Shown: one piece after another, positions 54,467 to 64,000 of the stretch
Layout of the letters: each line of letters begins with the position of its first letter
Position numbering within the stretch: position 1 is the stretch's first letter
Assembly: GCF_042477335.2 (NCBI RefSeq)
Contig: NC_091249.1
Location: forward strand, 50,762,001 to 50,826,000
Origin: Ovis canadensis
Lineage: Eukaryota > Chordata > Mammalia > Artiodactyla > Bovidae
Reading direction: 5' to 3'
Length of the DNA: 64,000 nucleotides
The notes under the pieces: model-generated
What the model saw: the letters and a program-made list of their open reading frames with translations, nothing else
Told to the model about the DNA's origin: nothing
Database searches by the model: none
Made by a program: the position numbers and the translations under genes

Positions 54467-57400
54467 CTGCATCAGAGGGATGGGGGTAGAGTGGAGAAGA
54501 GCAAAAGAGGAAGGGGTTGGAGACCAAGTGGCCCGGCCGCGCCCCGAGTCCCTTCGCCCACCAGGAAGAATAGTGAACGCCCCTCCCTCTGGGCAGGGGA
54601 GAGACCTAGAATTTGGGGACGGCTGGGACGTTCCTGGGCAGGGGTGCCTGAGACCCAGCGACAGGCTCCATCTGTCCTCCCTCCCTGCTGCCATCTCTGG
54701 GGTCTGGGGTCTGGGGTCTGGGAGCTTGGAAACTCACTGGCCCAAACTTATCCTGCCAGGAACCTCCCACCCTAGCTGGGGATGCCCAAAGCCCCACCCC
54801 TCACCTGCGGCTGTTCCTCATAACTCTCTCCTTCAGGCTCCATCAGGGGCTCGATCAGCGGCTCCTCAGCAGCTTCCTGGGCCACTTCCTCTGGCTGCAG
54901 GAAGAGAAGAGACAAGGCCTTTGAGGCCAGCTGGGCATGCCCCCCAGATTCCTACCCTGGGAAGATTTTGGCTGATTGGGGGAAGGCTGGGCTTTGTTGG
55001 CAGTGCAACCAGAATTTTTAATTGTGTATTTAGAGTGCCTTGGAAATGGGATGGAGCAGTGAAATCCCTCCAATCACGGCTTGAAGCTGGGGGTGTCCAG
55101 GGGTTGTGGGTACCCATACCCCTCTCCCTGCAGCTGACAGCCTCCTGTACTTCCCTTGATGGGACTGGATGGAATGGGGAGATAGCACACATAATCATCC
55201 ATTTGTCCCTCTTGGTGTCAGCTCTGTAGGTGGGGGGTGCTTATGAGGACCCCAAGATAACCCTGGAGGCTCCTCAGGGCTGGAGGGAGATGGAGGCTCA
55301 GGGACAGAGCTGAGCAGGGGCTTTGAGCCATTCCCCTGCCACTTTCCACCCATCCCTCCCCCAGGGCCCTGTGTGGCCTGGTTTCTTCAGCTGTTGCTAT
55401 TTTAAGATAAGCTGGAAGCAACAGCTCATGGTGTTGCTTGGATGTGCGAGCTAAGACTCTCCCCTCCCCACAGCATCTGCTGCCCAGACCTGTGCAGGCC
55501 AGCATATATGCAAATAGGGGGCTGCCAGACACATGGCCAGTCCCCTGTGAGCCAGCACATATGTGTGCACAAACACGAGACTGAGCTGATTGCCCACGTG
55601 GGCACACACAGTAACCTGAGGTTCATGCTCTGTAGGCAAGGGGCCCCACCCCGTCCCCCAGTTGCACATGTAACCACTGTCCCTCCCTACTGGGCAGAGG
55701 TAAGAATCTTGGGACCCATGAGGGCTGGCACCTCGGCACTCTAGTTGCTCCAGCTCCATCCAGGCAGCTTCAGCTCCTTCACATTACCTGTCTAGGTGGG
55801 CCCTGTGACAACATGAGTTTACACTCCTGGCGTAGCTCACTTCCCCTAGTTACAGGGAGTCCACCACAGCCCAGGAGGTGGGGAAATGTTAGTTTGCCCC
55901 AAGTCACCCAGCTATGACCAGAACCCAGGAAAGAAACAGAATGTGAAGAATCCCAGCTCTGCACATTGTTTGGAAACAAATGTCCAACAGCAGGAGAATG
56001 GATATGTGCATTATGGTCTTATCACACAGAGGGTACTGCACGTCTAGCATGGGGACACCCAGTGCACACCAAGGCGTGGTTGACTCCCCTTCTTAGTGAT
56101 GAGTGAAAGAACCCGGGTACAAAAGAACGTGTGCTTTAGGATAACGTTTACGTGAAGTTGACAGACACTCAGATAATCTGTGGTGATAGAAGCAATTATC
56201 TGTGGAGGGGGACAGGATAAAGGTGAGGAGAATCAGGTGCCTGGGATAAACGAGACCCTGGAATAAGCACCCCCTTAAATTTTGTGCCCCAGGCACTTCA
56301 CTTCCCTCACCCTATTCTTAGCCCTGGGAGTAGGGGTGGCAGGGAGTGTAAGGGGGGCTTCTAATGAGCTATGTCTTGTGTTTTATGTCTTGATTTGGGT
56401 GCTTGATTACCTGGGGAGAGCTGAGTTTGTGAAAATTCCATGGATCTGTGTGTTTTCTGCATAATATACTTCAGTAAGAAGTTCGCTTAAAAACTACCCC
56501 AGCCTTGCTATTCACTACCTCTTTGGCATCAGGTCAGTTGCTTCACCTCTAATCTCAGCTGCCTCAGATGGGAAGAGGGATGGTGTCTTTGCTTTGTATG
56601 CGTGTGGGGAGGCTTCCACGATACTATGTGTGGGCAGACTGAGAGGTAGAGACAGAAACACACACTCTTAGCTTCCATGAGTTCTCCATGGGGCCAGTGG
56701 CCCCAAACACCTGGCTTTGGATTGTAAGTCTATGATCTTGAGTTCTTTTGAGACAGGAAGTTTGAAATGTCAACAAGTGCAGGTAAGAGGAAGGCAGCCT
56801 GAGAAAAATGGTCGTGTGCAAAGGCCCCCTCACCAAGCCTCAAGCTGATGGCTCTGCTTTCTCTGCACCCTAGTACTGGGCCTGGTCCCATGTTGGCATC
56901 AAGGGACTACAGTGACATGAATCTGAGCTTAGCATCTCCCAACTACTTTCTCAGGGGGGCAGGCAGGATTTGGGATCTTGAGTAAGTCACTTCACCTCTC
57001 TGAGCCTCAGTTCTTTTACCTATAAGATGTGCTAATTGTGATGCCTTTTTTTATAGGGACATTGTGAAGATTCATTGAATGACTCCATGTACAATATTTA
57101 GAACAGCACCTGCCCACACAAGAGATCAGTGAATGGGAGTGATCACTGGAAACAAGGATAAGAAATGGGAATTCACACAGCTGGTAAAATGCAGAGACAG
57201 GACTTGAACCAGAACCTCTGAGCGGAGAGAAGGAACCAACTGAGCAGAGTGTCTAGAGCAGAGGGTGCTATGTGGTCTCCTCCCCCAGACAATGGATGGA
57301 TCCGCTCATGCCGAGATAACATGGAAGGAGGCCCCACCCCCATGGAGGCAGATTCGGCATTTGCACGTGGAAAACATGGAGCACTGCACAGGAGGGGTCT

Positions 57401-60400
57401 GTGCAGATGATGTATAGATCCACAGAGTTCAACGTCCTAGCACACCTGTGACACAAGCCCCTAGGGGCACACACAGGCTGATCCTGTGATTGTGGGGCCA
57501 TCATCTCTTACTGAGCATTCACTGTATGCCATCCAGGCTCTTTACATCAGTGGTTCTCAAGATGTGATCCCTGGACCTGCAGCATCAACATCACCCAGAT
57601 ACCTTTTAGAAGTGTACATTCTAGCCCTACCTCAGACCTACTGAATCAGAAATTCTAGGAATAGGACCAACAGTCTGTATGTTACCCTGGCCTCCTGGTG
57701 ATCTGATGCACATTTAGGTTTTTGAACACCTCTAAGCTACATTATTTCTAATCTACACAAAATCCTCTTGTATTCATCTCCTGTCTTAGAGGCAAAGAAT
57801 CAGGCTCAGAGACATGACGGGATGTGCCCAGGGCCAGGCAGTCAAGAAGTAATGGAGCTGAGATTCAGATCCAGCTCTGTGGGGCTCCAGAGCTCACAGC
57901 CCTTACCCTGCAGCATGTCCTAAGGAAGGTACCTGACTTTGTGCACACATGGGTTGCTGCCACCATTTGCCTGGGGTAACATTGCACAAATCTGTGAGAC
58001 ACAGTTCACCCCTCCCCATGGCCCACTTCTGCTCACGCCTGCCTCAGGGCCTTTGCACGTGCTGTTCCTCCTGCCTGAAATAGACTTCCCACATGGTGTG
58101 CCTCATCACTTGGGTGTCAGTTCTAATGTCACCTTCTCAGAGAAGCCCTCCCAACTAAAGTTGCCCCTCACCCCTTGACTCTCCATCCCATCGCTCTTGT
58201 TTTCTTCATAGCACATATCCCTGTCTGAAATCATCTTGTGTACAGGCTAGCTGTTTATTGTATCTTCTCCCACTACAGAGTCAGCTCCGTGAATGTAGGA
58301 ACCCATTCACCGTGGTAACCCCTAGAACAATCCCTCCCTGGCATGAATACTTGTTGACTGAAAAGATATGAGGGAACAATCAGTGACTTATGCAGATGAG
58401 GCCAAAAGCAGGCCAGACCACACTCATGAGCAGGATACATGCATCCAATCCAGATCTGGGTCACAGTCACGGGGAGCGCCATGCCCGCACATAGCCACAT
58501 GCAGACTCCTGCCGAGCTGTGTCTATCTGGGCCCTGCAGAATGTTAGGCAAGGTGGCTTGTGCCCCAGGCCGGCTGGGGGAGCAGGGAGCCTGGCGGCAG
58601 ATTTGTGGGTGTACCTGGTGTGTGTGTGTGTGTGTGTTGAAGGATAGCTCACCTTCAGATCAGTGGGGAACTCCTCCTTCTTCACCAGACCTGTGGCTGC
58701 TGCAATGTTCCCAGCCCCAGAGAACACGGCTCCTCCCAGGTGTGATGCCTGCTCCTTGGTTTTCTCAGCCACTGCGTCAGGGAGAGGGTTGGGGGCAAAG
58801 GTCAAGCAGACATAGATGCCCTCCTCCTCCGTAGTGTTCCAGGGCCTGACTTCCCACAGAGCACTACAACCCGCCGAAAGCTCTGGGGGTGCCCTCTCCC
58901 GCCACCCTCTGCCCCCACTCTCTGGATGTCAGCAGACCCTGGGCCAGGGTGAGGGAAAAAGTGGGCAGGGCTGGGCTAGTACCTGAGGCCACTCCTTGCA
59001 CCACCCCTTCTCGAGTTTTGCTTCCTGTAGGGACAAGACGGAGCACATTTAAGGGCCGAGGGAACAGATGCCAGCAAGCACAGTGGTTACAGAGTGGGCA
59101 GAGGGACCCAGGCAGCAATGGGCATCCTAGTCCTTCCCTGCCTTCTTGGGCCTCCAAATCCCACAAGTGCCCCCTTCCATGCCTGTGTCATCTGGATGTC
59201 CAGTTCTCCCCACTGTCTGTCCCTGCCCCACAGCCCCCCACCCCGGCCTCCCGTGCCCTGACCCACCCACCCTCCCCTGGATGTTGCCCATGATCCAGCA
59301 CTGGGAAAGCACTCTGCCTGCCGATTCATTTAATCCTCTGCCCTGGATGGGAGCAGGTGGGGGTGGGGATGGACCTGGGGGTGGGGCGAAAAGATTCTGT
59401 CTTTGGAAAGGTGCCCCTGGTGCACAACTGCCCACATCCTGCCCCGGTACACTCACATCCCCACACCCCCTGCTCCATTTCTTAAGACTCTCTTTTAAAT
59501 AGGGTGCAAATCTCTCCTTCTGGCCAAAGTAGCAGGTGTCTTAGATGAAGGATGGGTCTAAGGGTGACGTGAAGATGGTGACTGACAGCTACGGCATTGG
59601 GCTGGGTCTTCCCAGAAGAGTAGCAAGTGGGAAAGGCGAGAGAGCCTGTCCTGAGGTGGGGGTGGGAACCCTCGGGAGAGTGGGATGTCTCCCATCCTGA
59701 GGATCTGGCAACCCAGACAACAGCTGATAGAGCCAGAAATGGGAGTGTGGGCCAGCTGAGGCTGGCAGGAGGAGGATGCAAGCAGACAGGCTTCTCAGGG
59801 CTAAGGCTAGCCACATCCAGAGACCGGTGGCTGGGGGCGGAGCGGGGGGGGGGTAGTTGTGCAAGCACTTCCATTTATTCCTCGCATGAACACTTGTTGG
59901 CACAGTCTCTGACTCAAGTCCCAGGCTGATGGCTCACTGTCAGATAAGGGACAGAGAAGAGGAAAGTTGGTGCCTTCGACCTCAAAGTAGTGGGGAGAGG
60001 AAGTTTGGGCCTCTGAGGGGTGCAGGATGTGGGGGGTGTTTCCCAGGTCTTGACAAATGGGGAGCAGTGGATACGCAGAAAGGGGACTGAGGAGGGACAG
60101 GGAACCTAGAGAGGTGTGATTTCAGGGTCTGCATGGAGCACGTTGATGTGGTCTGTGTGCTCAGAGTGATGGAGACTGAGATGGAACCACGAGGCAGGTT
60201 GAATGCTAGGCTACGAGGAGCTGAGTCTTTGATGAGTAGGAGCTGGGGACCATCAGGAGTTCCTGCTCAGGGAGAGGAGCAGGAGGTGACAACCTGGGGG
60301 AAAAGGAGGTGGTTGTTGAGTCTGTTAGCAGGGAGACAGCATCAGGGATGTCAGGGGTCCACCGGAGTGAAAGGGCTGAGGGAAGAGGGAGGCCAGAGCT

Positions 60401-61897
60401 AGGATCCAGAAGGTGTGGGCTGAAGCCTTCTCCCAGTCTCCATCACCTCTGCCCTAGCTCTAACCACCCTCATCTAGTGGCTATGTTACCTCCCAGCGGG
60501 CCTCCCTGTAATTTGTCCTGTCCCCAGAGTCCTAGGGGACTTTCTATGCTGAAGCCAGATCATGTCGGTCCCTGGCTCACAGTCTGCCATGGCAGTCAGA
60601 CTAATGCTTTGCCTGCAAGGGCCCCTCATGAACTGGCTGTTGCTGATCTCATTTCTTACCCTTGCTTTCTGCCCTCTGCTCTCAAACCCAGTATCTTTCG
60701 CCCCATCCCAGGGCCCTTGGCACCTGCCTTTTCTGCACCTCCCTCCCCAACCACCCTTATTTTCTCGGCTCAGCTCAAATGCTACCCTCTTTGATTACCA
60801 AAGTGGCTCCCCACCCCAGCCACTGGATGTCAAAGCCCGAGACTGGAATACTTGACCTCACCACCAGCAGAGCCGGCACCTACCAGCACAGAGTAGGTGA
60901 TCAATAAGTATTTTTCAAATTACCACCATTCCAAATCTGCCACAGCCCTGGGCAGGTTAACCAACCCTCTGCAGCCTGCATAGAAGATAATTCTATCACA
61001 CAAAATAAGCCCTGAATCAGCAGACTGCATGCAGAGTTTCTTGCCTCCCTTTATGCAAATGACCCTGAAGGCTCCCTCCCCCCCCTCTTAGGGTGAGATA
61101 TTTTAACCACTTGGCCTTTCTCCTGATGACAGCTGGCAGTTGCAAGGACAGTGGACCCCTAGGAGAGATGCCAATGGTGGAACCACTGGGAGGAGAGATT
61201 CAGAGGTGGCGAGCAGTGCTGGGAGGGAGCCCCAACAATACAGGAAGGAGAGTGGTAAGGGGAGGGGGGCACTTTGGAATCCATAAAGCTTGGCTCAAAC
61301 TTCAGCTTCAGGTCTTGTCAGCTGTGACCTTGAGCAAGACAATTAAAGCTCTGGGAAGCAGGGGTTTCCCTGGTCTGTGGATGGGCAGGGAGCATTAAAT
61401 GAGGTAATACATATTGCAGATACATTTCACACTTTACTTGGCAGATAGTAAGAGTTCAACACCAGATAACTATTAATAATGGGAAGAAGAAGCAGAAGAA
61501 GGCTGTCTCCTTTGATCCCTGCCTTGCTTCTCTGGACTTTCAGCTGAACTCCACCCTCATCAGCCCTTCCTCCATTCCCCACGACAGTTCGTGTCATCAC
61601 TGACCCAGGTTTCCATCGGCTGGCTATGTCCTCAGTGACCCCTGCTAACCCGGCCCCATCTGCTGACTCATATTCTCCGGCCCAGACCCCCCACTTCCTC
61701 GCTCTAAGGACCTCGGCTCTGTCCCCTCTGAGGACCCCCAAACCTCGCAGCCCCGGAAGCCCCGCCCCTCGCCCACCGACGTAGAGGACACCCTCCTTGG
61801 TCTTCTCCGCGGCCTCGGTGACCCCCTGCTTGGTTTTCTCCGCGGCAGCCACGACGCCTTCCTTGGCCATGGACAGGCCCTTCATGAACACGTCCAT
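54434..61897 (-). CDS. SNCB: SNCB, beta-synuclein, complete spliced CDS of 5 coding exons
   Basis: Presynaptic, natively unfolded, vesicle-binding protein that counters alpha-synuclein aggregation (family knowledge). The coding exons (121+42+119+90+33 nt) give 134 residues, the human length. The N-terminal amphipathic repeats on the KTKEGV theme are visible (KTKQGV 21-26, KTKEGV 32-37, KTREGV 43-48, KTKEQA 58-63). The hydrophobic region is shortened ([19 protein letters not shown], 67-85), which separates beta- from alpha-synuclein. The acidic tail holds S118 and ends [11 protein letters not shown]70 and P123, the positions of reported human disease variants, are the normal residues here. The start ATG sits in an ideal Kozak context (gccgccaggATGG). 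Confidence 0.96.
54699..54722 (+). other. G-quadruplex-forming run in SNCB intron
   Basis: Four G-runs (4, 4, 4 and 3 G) separated by identical TCT loops on the + strand, the template strand for SNCB. Confidence 0.7.
54805..54894 (-). CDS. SNCB: SNCB coding exon 4 (acidic tail)
   Basis: Acceptor CTGCAG, donor GTGAGG. Encodes [20 protein letters not shown] and [10 protein letters not shown], residues 95-124, with S118. Phase 0 on both sides. Confidence 0.95.
55970..56490 (+). repeat. Old L1 LINE 3' fragment (sense)
   Basis: 'atgagtgaaagaacccggg', 'gcttgattacctggggag' and 'gcataatatacttcagtaag' follow old L1 3' text; diverged. Confidence 0.55.
56975..57130 (+). repeat. MIR SINE (sense)
   Basis: 'ttgagtaagtcacttcacct', 'ctcagttcttttacctata', 'gaatgactccatgtacaata' in MIR order. 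Confidence 0.65.
57545..57740 (+). repeat. MER5A-like DNA transposon fragment
   Basis: 'gtggttctcaagatgtgatc', 'catcaacatcacccagatac', 'ctgaatcagaaattctagga' and 'ggtgatctgatgcacattta'. Confidence 0.75.
58030..58345 (+). repeat. L2 LINE 3' end
   Basis: 'cctcagggcctttgcacgtg', 'ttctcagagaagccctccca', 'ctgtttattgtatcttctcc' and 'cagctccgtgaatgtaggaa'. Confidence 0.8.
58619..58637. repeat. (TG)n next to the SNCB exon 3 donor
   Basis: In the transcript this is a (CA)n run beginning about 15 nt inside the intron after the GTGAGC donor at 58652. Confidence 0.9.
58653..58771 (-). CDS. SNCB: SNCB coding exon 3
   Basis: Acceptor ACGCAG, donor GTGAGC. Encodes residues 55-94, [20 protein letters not shown], then [20 protein letters not shown]. 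Phase 1 in, phase 0 out. Confidence 0.95.
58983..59024 (-). CDS. SNCB: SNCB coding exon 2 (42 nt)
   Basis: Acceptor CTACAG, donor GTACTA. Encodes [13 protein letters not shown] with split flanking codons, residues 41-55. A 42-nt exon is the conserved synuclein arrangement. Phase 1 on both sides. Confidence 0.94.
60440..60920 (+). repeat. L2 LINE fragment in the long SNCB intron
   Basis: 'cctccctgtaatttgtcctg', 'tcaggctcagctcaaatgct'-like text and 'gagtaggtgatcaataagta' place it as L2 3' sequence. The remainder of intron 59025-61776 is unclassified. Confidence 0.55.
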
Positions 61898-61906
61898 CCT
61901 GGCGGC
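61777..61906 (-). CDS. SNCB: SNCB coding exon 1 (9 nt of 5'UTR, then N-terminus)
   Basis: Acceptor CCCCAG, exon starts 61906; ATG at 61897 in context gccgccaggATGG. Encodes residues 1-41, [20 protein letters not shown] and [20 protein letters not shown]. Donor GTGGGC starts at 61776. Phase 1 out. Confidence 0.95.
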
Positions 61907-62204
61907 CTGGGGAGGACGAACACACGGGCACCGGTGCGCTCGCCCGAATCCTCACCCCAGCCCTTGTGAAGAGACCGCAGGTGTCCCATCCCTCCCCCTG
62001 AGACCGAAGGCGCCCTTCTGGCCCGGAACCTCCTCCCATCTTACTCCCTTCCCCAGTGCCAGGCCACAGGGCCGCGGCGAGTCCTAGCGTCCTTGAAGCC
62101 CGTGGACGCAGGAGGGGCCCCCCGCCTCGGTTATCCGGGGCCCTGCAACCTGCAGCCCCGCGGAATCAGAGCTGGGCACGGCGCGAAGCCCGGGGGCCTG
62201 CCTG

Positions 62205-62360
62205 TACACACGCGACAGACACACGGCCACGCAAACAAACATACTCCTTGGACACGCTCACGTGCACACACAGGACCCTCAGACATTCGAACGCGCACGG
62301 ACACGCGGACACACCACGGGGCACACGGGCGCGGGTGCACGGCCACACGGCCATCCAGGC
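62205..62360. other. Alternating CA/CG purine-pyrimidine tract in SNCB intron 1
   Basis: Degenerate ca/cg-rich tract (cacacgg, gcgcacggacacgcggacac) with Z-DNA potential inside the CpG island. Confidence 0.5.
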
Positions 62361-62538
62361 AGCTGCAGACACCAAGCAAGAGAGATACCTACCCCGGAGC
62401 GCATACGGACACGCACCCCGCGGCGTACTGTTTACGTTCTCCGGCCCCTTCCCCATCCCATCCCGTTCCCCCTCCACTCCATTCCCAGACCTTTACCCTT
62501 CTCCTCAGCCTGGGGCTCCCGGAGCGCCGCCGCCTCAC

Positions 62539-62830
62539 CTAGATGCGGGGCCCGGGTTAGGGATGGAGTGGCGGCTGCGGCAGAGGCTGCAGCAGGCGGA
62601 CGCACGGGCTCGGCTGGGCTGGGCCGAGGTGGGCTCCGGCCGATGAGGGATCGGGCCGTGGCCAGGCGTTCAGGCTGGTCTGCAGCAGACGAAGCACGAG
62701 CCCTGAGCCGAGGTGCAGTAGTGTCCGGGCCTGGAGTGCTTCGCCAGCCGCCGCTCGCTCCTAGCGCCCTGCTGTCTCGCGCGCTCCTGCTCCGGCTGGG
62801 GCGCTGCGGCAGCTCTGAGCTCAGCAACCC
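62539..62830 (-). other. SNCB: Candidate SNCB non-coding exon 1
   Basis: On the - strand the donor CTAG followed by GTGAGG ends an exon at 62539. The upstream limit (about 62830) is not readable and is set from the island. Splicing to the acceptor at 61907 would skip the purine-pyrimidine tract at 62205-62360. Confidence 0.55.
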
Positions 62831-62950
62831 CCCCTGGCAGCCGCGCCACCCCCTCGGCCTGACTGACAGGAGGCGGGGAGGGTGACATCTCCGCGGAGCC
62901 CGCTAGCCTCACGGGGCGGGCCCGGGACACGCCGCTGGGGACCCCGGAGC

Positions 62951-64000
62951 GTCATCGGACTCAAGTCCTGTCCCCCAGGAACCTAGTCTGGTGGGAGACA
63001 CAATGCGGCGTGCTGAGTACGGGGGAGAAATGCTGCAGTTGGTTTTAGTGTGTAGATGGGTTTGGAGGTCTTTATTAACTGTGGGACCTTGGCTACTCAG
63101 ACCTCCTTTCTGAATGTCAGTTTCCTCTTCTGTAAAATATGGATGGTTCATTCAGCGAACGTTTACTGAGCTCTTAGGTACCAGGCAGATTTGAGGCTGG
63201 AGACAGCACAAAAGGAAAACTAGACCCCTCCTTTTTGGGGAGTTTGCAGTAGTGAATTAGTGTGTGTGCAGAGATGAGATACGGGAGAGAAAATAAACAT
63301 CAATGCTTAAACCAAAGGTTATTTCAGCTTGTGATAAGAGTCACGGAGATGATAAAATGGAGATGGACAAGACTTACTAGAATAGGGGCGCTTGAGATCT
63401 GGCGGTCAGGGAAGGCCTCTGTGAGGAGGTGAATGGGAGCAGAGATCCCAGAGAAGCACCAAGGCCAGGATGCTCGAGGGCAAGATCCGTAGAGAGGGAA
63501 CTATATGTGCCAAGGCCCTGAGGCAGGACTGTGCTTGATAACAGATAAAACACAGTGTAGCTGAAGAAACAACAAGGAAGGAGAAGGAGGTGGACATGAT
63601 CCTTTCTCCTGCGGTTACGGTCTGGATTGGCAAAATGACCCTGGAGTGCCAGTCACACATAGGTCCTTAGTTGGTGTATGTCAGAATTATGCCCAGGAAG
63701 CTGTGGGATACCAGAGGAACGGGTCTCTGACAGCTACAGAGGAGGTGACATCTGAGCTGGGCCTTGTGGAATTTCATCTGGCAGACAAGGGAGGAAGGAC
63801 ATTTTGGGTTGTGGACACAGCATCCGCAAAGGCACTGTGGTTGGAAAGGTAGGGTCTGTAAGTGTCAGATGATGAGGTGAGAGGGCAGCCAGGAGCCAGA
63901 CTATGCAGGGCCTGGAAAAAATTGTTCACAGATTGCTGGTAGAGCTGCAAACTGGCACATGCTTTTTGGAAGACAATTTGGCAATGTTTACCAAAGACAT
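62951..64000. other. Intergenic end of window with old repeats
   Basis: 63150-63915 resembles the unnamed old repeat of 8590-9270 ('gccaaggccctgaggcagga', 'gatgaggtgagagggcagcc'). 63920-64000 looks like an L1 ORF2 fragment ('tttttggaagacaatttggc'). No exon of the next gene is recognised. Confidence 0.5.

Larger units (their letters stand above)
54895..58652 (-). other. SNCB: SNCB intron between coding exons 3 and 4
   Basis: 3.76 kb. Holds an old L1 piece (55970-56490), MIR (56975-57130), MER5A (57545-57740) and L2 (58030-58345). Nothing recognised at 54910-55960. Confidence 0.7.
61740..62950. promoter_or_regulatory. SNCB: CpG island, SNCB promoter and first exon region
   Basis: CpG-dense, GC boxes (ggggcggg at about 62912), no TATA box seen. 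Covers the candidate 5'UTR exon and coding exon 1. Confidence 0.75.

Noticed and set aside
59025-61776. A microRNA in an SNCB intron, as annotated in human
   Set aside because: I recall one in human SNCB, but no clear matching precursor hairpin was visible here by eye.
62951-64000. Exons of EIF4E1B
   Set aside because: Expected next gene by synteny, but no cap-binding-protein-like coding sequence or convincing exon is present in the remaining 1 kb.
1-64000. CRISPR arrays, tRNA or rRNA genes
   Set aside because: None seen. The tRNA-like boxes belong to SINE heads, and repeats are dispersed elements or microsatellites.

Overview
The window is nuclear DNA from a ruminant, most likely a bovid close to cattle. 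The evidence is dense ruminant-specific repeats (Bov-tA and BOV-A2 SINEs, BovB/ART2 LINE pieces, CHR-type SINEs) on top of older mammalian MIR, L2, L1 and MER5A copies, together with spliced genes bounded by ordinary vertebrate splice sites. Gene order CDHR2(+) - GPRIN1(-) - SNCB(-) matches, from my memory of the human map, human 5q35.2. That corresponds to cattle chromosome 7 or the sheep/goat equivalent. No bacterial, CRISPR or plasmid content is present.

Region 1 (1-31.7 kb): CDHR2 (protocadherin LKC), a brush-border cadherin, on the + strand. I assembled 31 coding exons. They sum to 3,936 nt (1,311 residues plus stop) with every phase compatible, so the coding sequence is complete. The upstream non-coding exon is not seen and is probably left of the window. 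Two of its introns begin with GC instead of GT. Two of its splice acceptors are built from or duplicated by transposable elements: a Bov-tA SINE at exon 6 and a palindromic element at exon 15. Intron 27 holds a nearly full-length, dead, antisense BovB LINE.

Region 2 (31.8-43.1 kb): GPRIN1, on the - strand, tail-to-tail with CDHR2. Its coding sequence lies in one exon (923 codons from the first in-frame ATG) after a 7.1-kb 5'UTR intron and a CpG-island first exon. The codon that aligns with the human start ATG is CTG here, and a short strong-context uORF precedes it.

Region 3 (43.1-53.8 kb): intergenic DNA with a dead BovB copy, old repeats, a near-consensus REST/RE1 site 1.3 kb upstream of GPRIN1, an orphan GC-box/CCAAT cluster with a young BOV-A2 insertion next to it, and a CTCF-like motif just past the SNCB 3' end.

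Region 4 (53.8-62.9 kb): SNCB (beta-synuclein), on the - strand. Five coding exons give 134 residues, with a CpG-island promoter and a probable 5'UTR exon. From 62.9 kb to the end there is intergenic sequence with old repeats. EIF4E1B would be expected further right but no exon of it is visible.

The three genes do not form a pathway. CDHR2 works in intestinal and kidney microvilli, while GPRIN1 and SNCB are neuronal. I found no undescribed multi-gene system. The most interesting items are the transposon-reshaped splice sites, the paired GC-AG introns, the altered GPRIN1 start and the RE1 site.
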